Origin: Candidatus Neomarinimicrobiota bacterium
GTDB lineage: Bacteria > Fidelibacterota > Marinisomatia > Marinisomatales > TCS55
Direction of reading: 5' to 3'
Assembly: GCA_018647265.1 (NCBI GenBank)
Contig: JABGTK010000022.1
Span: forward strand, 1-52,457
DNA length: 52,457 nucleotides
Part shown: in pieces, positions 50,827 through 52,457 of the stretch
Layout: every line of letters starts with the position of its first letter
How positions within the stretch are numbered: the stretch's first letter is position 1
Translations under genes and position numbers: made by a program
The notes under the pieces: generated by a model
Told to the model about the DNA's origin: nothing
Databases searched by the model: none
The model's input: only the letters and a program-made list of their open reading frames with translations

Positions 50827-51144
50827 TTAGATATCTCCATCTTCCGTATCATATATTCCTTCATCAATGGCCACATTACGAAGGTCATTTAGCTCATCTG
50901 ATAGACGACGATTCTTCGTTTTTAACGATCGCAATTCTGATTTTCCGGACAGAATATTTGTCAATGCAACGCCATAACCTATTAACATACCGACGGTAAG
51001 GGCTCCCAGCATTACCACAGCAACTTGTACATTTTCATACTGGGCAAAGATCAAATCGACAGAAATAATATTTGTATTCTGCATCAAGAAGTAAAGAACA
51101 ATTATCATCACGACCAATCCTGCAAATATTTTAACCATCTTCAT
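50827..51144 (-). CDS. lapA: LapA-domain membrane protein
   Basis: A 105-residue protein with two membrane segments (MVKIFAGLVVMIIVLYFLM and VAVVMLGALTVGMLIGYGVA) separated by QNTNIISVDLIFAQYENVQV, the pattern of the LapA/DUF1049 family, and a C-terminal coiled coil (LRSLKTKNRRLSDELNDLRN). LapA works with LapB in lipopolysaccharide assembly. Its ATG shares one base with the miaB stop and it is followed 2 bp later by the LapB-like gene. Confidence 0.85.
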   Translation of the reverse strand: MKMVKIFAGLVVMIIVLYFLMQNTNIISVDLIFAQYENVQVAVVMLGALTVGMLIGYGVALTNILSGKSELRSLKTKNRRLSDELNDLRNVAIDEGIYDTEDGDI

Positions 51145-52457
51145 CAGGCTGCCTCCATTTCATGGATTTGAACTATTTCGCCACGAAGGGTAATTCCCTT
51201 CGCATCATTAATTTTTACGGGAACAATATCTTTAATCTGGGCATCGCCCTTGTTAAAGATTACCCACTTATTAGAATCGGTTCGGCCTGCCCATTGATCG
51301 GCCGAGCGTTTACTTTCTTTTTCGACTAAAACCAATTCTACCCGTCCCACAAATTCTTTATTCCGCAGTAAAGTATGTTGTTTTTGTGTTTCTATCACCC
51401 GTTCCAAACGATATTGTTTTTCCGGTTCGGGAACATGATCTTCAAATTCTGCTGCTTTTGTTCCCGGCCGAGAAGAATATTTGAATGTATAAGCAGAATC
51501 AAATTTCACTGTTTCCATCACGTCCAAAGTTTCCTGGAATTCAATCTCATTCTCACCGGGAAATCCCACAATAAGATCAGTAGAAATGCCTGCATTTGGT
51601 AATGTTTTTCGAATTTTATCGGCAAGTGAAACAAATTCTTCTTTGGAATATGTACGATTCATCCTTTTTAAAACATGGTCATTTCCAGCCTGCAAAGGTA
51701 AGTGAACGTAGTTGCAAATATTATCATGCATGGCCATTACATCCAGAACTTCTTGGGTCATATCCTGTGGATGGGGCGAGGTATAGCGAATGCGTTTTAA
51801 ACCAGGTATTTGGGCCACGGCATCTAACAATTGGTGAAATTCCTTACCATCGTGATTGTATGAATTTACATTTTGCCCCAATAGGGTAACTTCAACAAAT
51901 CCATCGGACACTGCCCGGGCCGTTTCCTTTACTATGCCTTCCACACTGCGGGATCGCTCCCTCCCTCGGGTGAATGGTACAATACAAAAAGTGCAAAATT
52001 TATCGCATCCACGCATAATGGATATCCACGCATTGATCCCTTCATGGCGGCTGGGGAACATATCATCATACACTTCAAAACGGGACAGTTTGGTATCCAC
52101 CAAATGGGTAGAAACGCTACTTCTTTCTCGAATCATTTCTGGTAGGCGACGATAGGAGTCGGGGCCCAAGACAATATCCACATAGGGTTTCGATTCTAAA
52201 ATGTCTTCTTTCAAATTCTGGGCCATGCAACCAAGAACTCCAATAATCGTACTAGGGTTTTTCCGTTTAATCTGGTGATAAAAACCCAATCGGGAATGCA
52301 CCTTATCTTCAGCATGTTCCCTGATTGCACAGGTATTTACAAAAATAGCGTCAGCGCTGTGGATATCATTGGATTCCGTATAACCTTCTTGGGTAAGTAG
52401 TCCTGATACCAATTCAGAATCGGCCACATTCATTTGGCAACCGAATGTTTCTATGAA
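51144..52457 (-). CDS. miaB: tRNA-2-methylthio-N6-dimethylallyladenosine synthase, 5' end cut by window edge
   Basis: A methylthiotransferase open to the end of the window: codons before the first internal ATG (52433) read F-I-E-T-F-G-C-Q, so the first cluster Cys of the family is present and the true start lies outside. UPF0004 domain Cys residues are in TFGCQMN, NTCAIREHAE and VLGCMAQ; the radical-SAM cluster is RGCDKFCTFCIVPFTRGRER; a TRAM domain forms the C-terminus (RNKEFVGRVELVLVEKE). It adds the methylthio group to i6A37 of tRNAs reading UNN codons. The wording YVHLPLQAGNDHVLKRMNR fits MiaB rather than RimO. Confidence 0.94.
   Translation of the reverse strand, partial: FIETFGCQMNVADSELVSGLLTQEGYTESNDIHSADAIFVNTCAIREHAEDKVHSRLGFYHQIKRKNPSTIIGVLGCMAQNLKEDILESKPYVDIVLGPDSYRRLPEMIRERSSVSTHLVDTKLSRFEVYDDMFPSRHEGINAWISIMRGCDKFCTFCIVPFTRGRERSRSVEGIVKETARAVSDGFVEVTLLGQNVNSYNHDGKEFHQLLDAVAQIPGLKRIRYTSPHPQDMTQEVLDVMAMHDNICNYVHLPLQAGNDHVLKRMNRTYSKEEFVSLADKIRKTLPNAGISTDLIVGFPGENEIEFQETLDVMETVKFDSAYTFKYSSRPGTKAAEFEDHVPEPEKQYRLERVIETQKQHTLLRNKEFVGRVELVLVEKESKRSADQWAGRTDSNKWVIFNKGDAQIKDIVPVKINDAKGITLRGEIVQIHEMEAA

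Noticed and set aside
16-52457. In-frame TGA selenocysteine codons, prompted by the tRNA-Sec
   Set aside because: I looked at TGA stops of the genes for continuation of family homology beyond them and saw none; most TGA stops are the overlapping ATGA or TGATG junctions of operons.
1-52457. CRISPR arrays, insertion sequences, rRNA genes and prophage modules
   Set aside because: No regularly spaced repeats, transposase frames, rRNA or phage structural genes were recognised.

Overview
The window looks like a chromosomal contig from a Gram-negative, diderm bacterium of the FCB group, most likely a marine Candidatus Marinimicrobia (SAR406/Neomarinimicrobiota) or close relative. This is inferred from gene content, not from a search: a TonB-dependent receptor with an N-terminal carboxypeptidase-like domain, lipoproteins, large Asp-box propellers, a FlgD-Ig/type-IX-like C-terminal domain, HExxH metalloproteases and AT-rich coding DNA. 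It is gene dense; no gap between genes exceeds about 210 bp, and many neighbouring genes overlap by 1-4 bp (ATGA/TGATG), so most of the window is in operons.

Layout. 0-3.7 kb (minus strand): an ECF sigma factor, a one-pass membrane protein and a small Spy/CnrX-like periplasmic protein, preceded by two paralogous lipoproteins built from LTxxQ (Spy-type) repeats. 3.8-6.8 kb: a fused UvrD-type helicase and Fe-S PD-(D/E)XK nuclease. 6.8-13.6 kb: a lipoprotein with both formylglycine-generating-enzyme cysteines, then an operon of an exported metzincin-like zinc protease and a large sortilin/Asp-box propeller. 13.6-17.2 kb (minus): lipoprotein, RmuC, HD hydrolase, leucyl aminopeptidase. 17.2-20.0 kb (plus): a small accessory island with an orphan HigA, an SGNH hydrolase, an integron gene cassette carrying a GFA-family gene with a complete attC site, a VapBC toxin-antitoxin pair and a cupin. 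20.0-23.4 kb (minus): acetyl-CoA synthetase, an SH3-domain exported protein and an acyl-CoA thioesterase. 23.5-33.3 kb (minus): a long run from polA through an ABC-2 exporter, a nucleoside deoxyribosyltransferase-like protein, alanine racemase, a DUF1343/NamZ-like protein, an outer-membrane barrel and an MFS transporter. 33.4-35.1 kb (plus): FMN-binding protein and serine hydrolase. 35.2-37.6 kb (minus): a TonB receptor under a TPP riboswitch. 37.7-41.9 kb (plus): OPT transporter, adenosine deaminase, Cys/Met-metabolism PLP enzyme. 41.9-45.4 kb (minus): site-2 protease, PorZ-like propeller, PGPGW protein. 45.6-48.7 kb (minus): histone-H1-like protein, two membrane proteins, aldehyde dehydrogenase and an exported protein. 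48.8-52.5 kb (minus): tRNA-Sec, SPOR and LapB-like TPR proteins, LapA and a MiaB cut by the window edge.

The strongest special observations are: (1) the single integron cassette with exact, mutually complementary R boxes and no integrase in view; (2) the TPP riboswitch abutting the start codon of a TonB receptor, which marks it as a probable thiamin-related outer-membrane transporter; (3) the selenocysteine tRNA, which implies that the organism makes selenoproteins; (4) the sigma / membrane protein / Spy-like sensor locus, which resembles the CnrYXH metal-sensing arrangement but is accompanied by unusual double-Spy lipoproteins; and (5) a secreted lipoprotein form of formylglycine-generating enzyme and a NamZ-like protein with a changed active-site motif. 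All functional statements rest on motif reading; no database search was possible.
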